NCBI GenBank assembly: GCA_913055965.1
Contig: CAJXKX010000108.1
Location: forward strand, 1 to 6,905
Direction of reading: 5' to 3'
From: an uncultured Roseovarius sp.
Lineage (GTDB): Bacteria > Pseudomonadota > Alphaproteobacteria > Rhodobacterales > Rhodobacteraceae
Length of the DNA: 6,905 nt
Below the pieces are notes generated by a model. It saw nothing but the letters and a program-made list of their open reading frames with translations, was not told the origin of the DNA and did no database searches. Each line of letters starts with the position of its first letter. The first letter of the stretch is position 1. Below, piece after piece: positions 6,488 through 6,905 of the stretch. Both the position numbers and the translations under genes were made by a program.

Positions 6488-6905
6488 CATTCGGCGGCGA
6501 CGGCGGCGCCGGGCGCGCTGTCGCGTTCGCGGGCGATGGCCCGGGCCATGCGCTCGGACCAGTTGCCGTGCTGGATCACGAACAGGCCCTCATCCTCGGT
6601 GCGCGCCCCCGACAGGACCGGATTGATCCCGAGCGCCTTGGCATCCTCGTCCGGGCCCTTGATCCATTGCGTGGCCCCGCGCGTCAGGTCGTTCCATTGC
6701 GCATGCGCCGCCCCGGCATAGCCGCGCTGCGTGGCGCGGAATTCCTCGGTGTCGTCGGGCGTCGCCATGCCCGAGGCGTTGAAGAAATCCTCGTATTGGC
6801 GAATGCGGCGGGCGCGCGCCTCGGGGGCCTCGCCCCTGGGCGCGATGCAGTAGATCGTGACCTCGGTCTGATCCACGCTCACGGGCCGGAACACCCGGAT
6901 CTGGC
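6487..6905 (-). CDS. benA: Benzoate/toluate 1,2-dioxygenase large (alpha) subunit, C-terminal part only
   Basis: Partial gene: the frame is open to the window edge and ends with TGA at 6489-6487, giving about 138 C-terminal residues of a protein usually near 450. The Rieske [2Fe-2S] domain and the two iron-binding histidines therefore lie outside. What is seen is the end of the catalytic (SRPBCC-fold) domain, with the stretch VTIYCIAPRGEAP, an FFNASG motif and an Asp-Asp pair encoded at 6756-6751. In naphthalene dioxygenase the third ligand of the mononuclear iron is Asp362, in a similar Gly-x-x-x-x-Asp-Asp context, so one of this pair is probably the ligand here (inference). With BenB it forms the oxygenase that adds both atoms of O2 to the ring carbons bearing and next to the carboxylate. 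It is first in a run continuing into benB 12 bases downstream. The benzoate-type assignment, rather than anthranilate-type, rests mainly on the benD neighbour. Methyl- or halobenzoate remain possible substrates. Confidence 0.9.
   Translation of the reverse strand, partial: QIRVFRPVSVDQTEVTIYCIAPRGEAPEARARRIRQYEDFFNASGMATPDDTEEFRATQRGYAGAAHAQWNDLTRGATQWIKGPDEDAKALGINPVLSGARTEDEGLFVIQHGNWSERMARAIARERDSAPGAAVAAE

Overview
This window is one tightly packed stretch of genes, all on the minus strand, so transcription runs from high to low coordinates. The high GC content, third-position G/C codon use, AGGAGG-type ribosome binding sites and protein character suggest an alphaproteobacterium, probably of the Rhodobacteraceae/roseobacter type. 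That placement is inference; no rRNA or other marker is present.

Layout in transcription order. (1) Aromatic ring activation: the 3' end of benA (6905-6487, dioxygenase large subunit), benB (6474-5947, small subunit), benC (5874-4852, fused ferredoxin/FAD/NAD reductase) and benD (4855-4076, cis-diol carboxylate dehydrogenase). (2) A complete-looking ABC importer of the branched-chain amino acid (HAAT/Liv) family: periplasmic binding protein (4033-2855), permeases livH (2799-1930) and livM (1925-921), ATPase livG (928-185), and the first 64 codons of ATPase livF (192-1).

How the genes fit together: BenAB with BenC would oxidise benzoate or a close analogue with O2 and NADH to a cis-1,2-dihydrodiol carboxylate. 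BenD would then oxidise and decarboxylate this to a catechol. The ABC importer is in the same apparent operon with gaps of at most 72 bases, so the simplest reading is that it takes up the aromatic acid, in the role that BenK or BenE permeases fill in other bacteria. The catechol-cleaving genes, a regulator, the start of benA and the rest of livF lie outside the window.

The proteins belong to known families. The less ordinary features are the coupling of a Liv-type importer to benABCD, and the junction architecture. The two longest gaps (benB-benC and binding protein-livH) each carry two tandem stem-loops just upstream of a strong ribosome binding site. The livM/livG and livG/livF junctions use the identical 8-base overlap ATGCTTGA. 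I found no RNA gene, mobile element, CRISPR array or intergenic stretch above 72 bases, and no clear evidence of a wholly new system.
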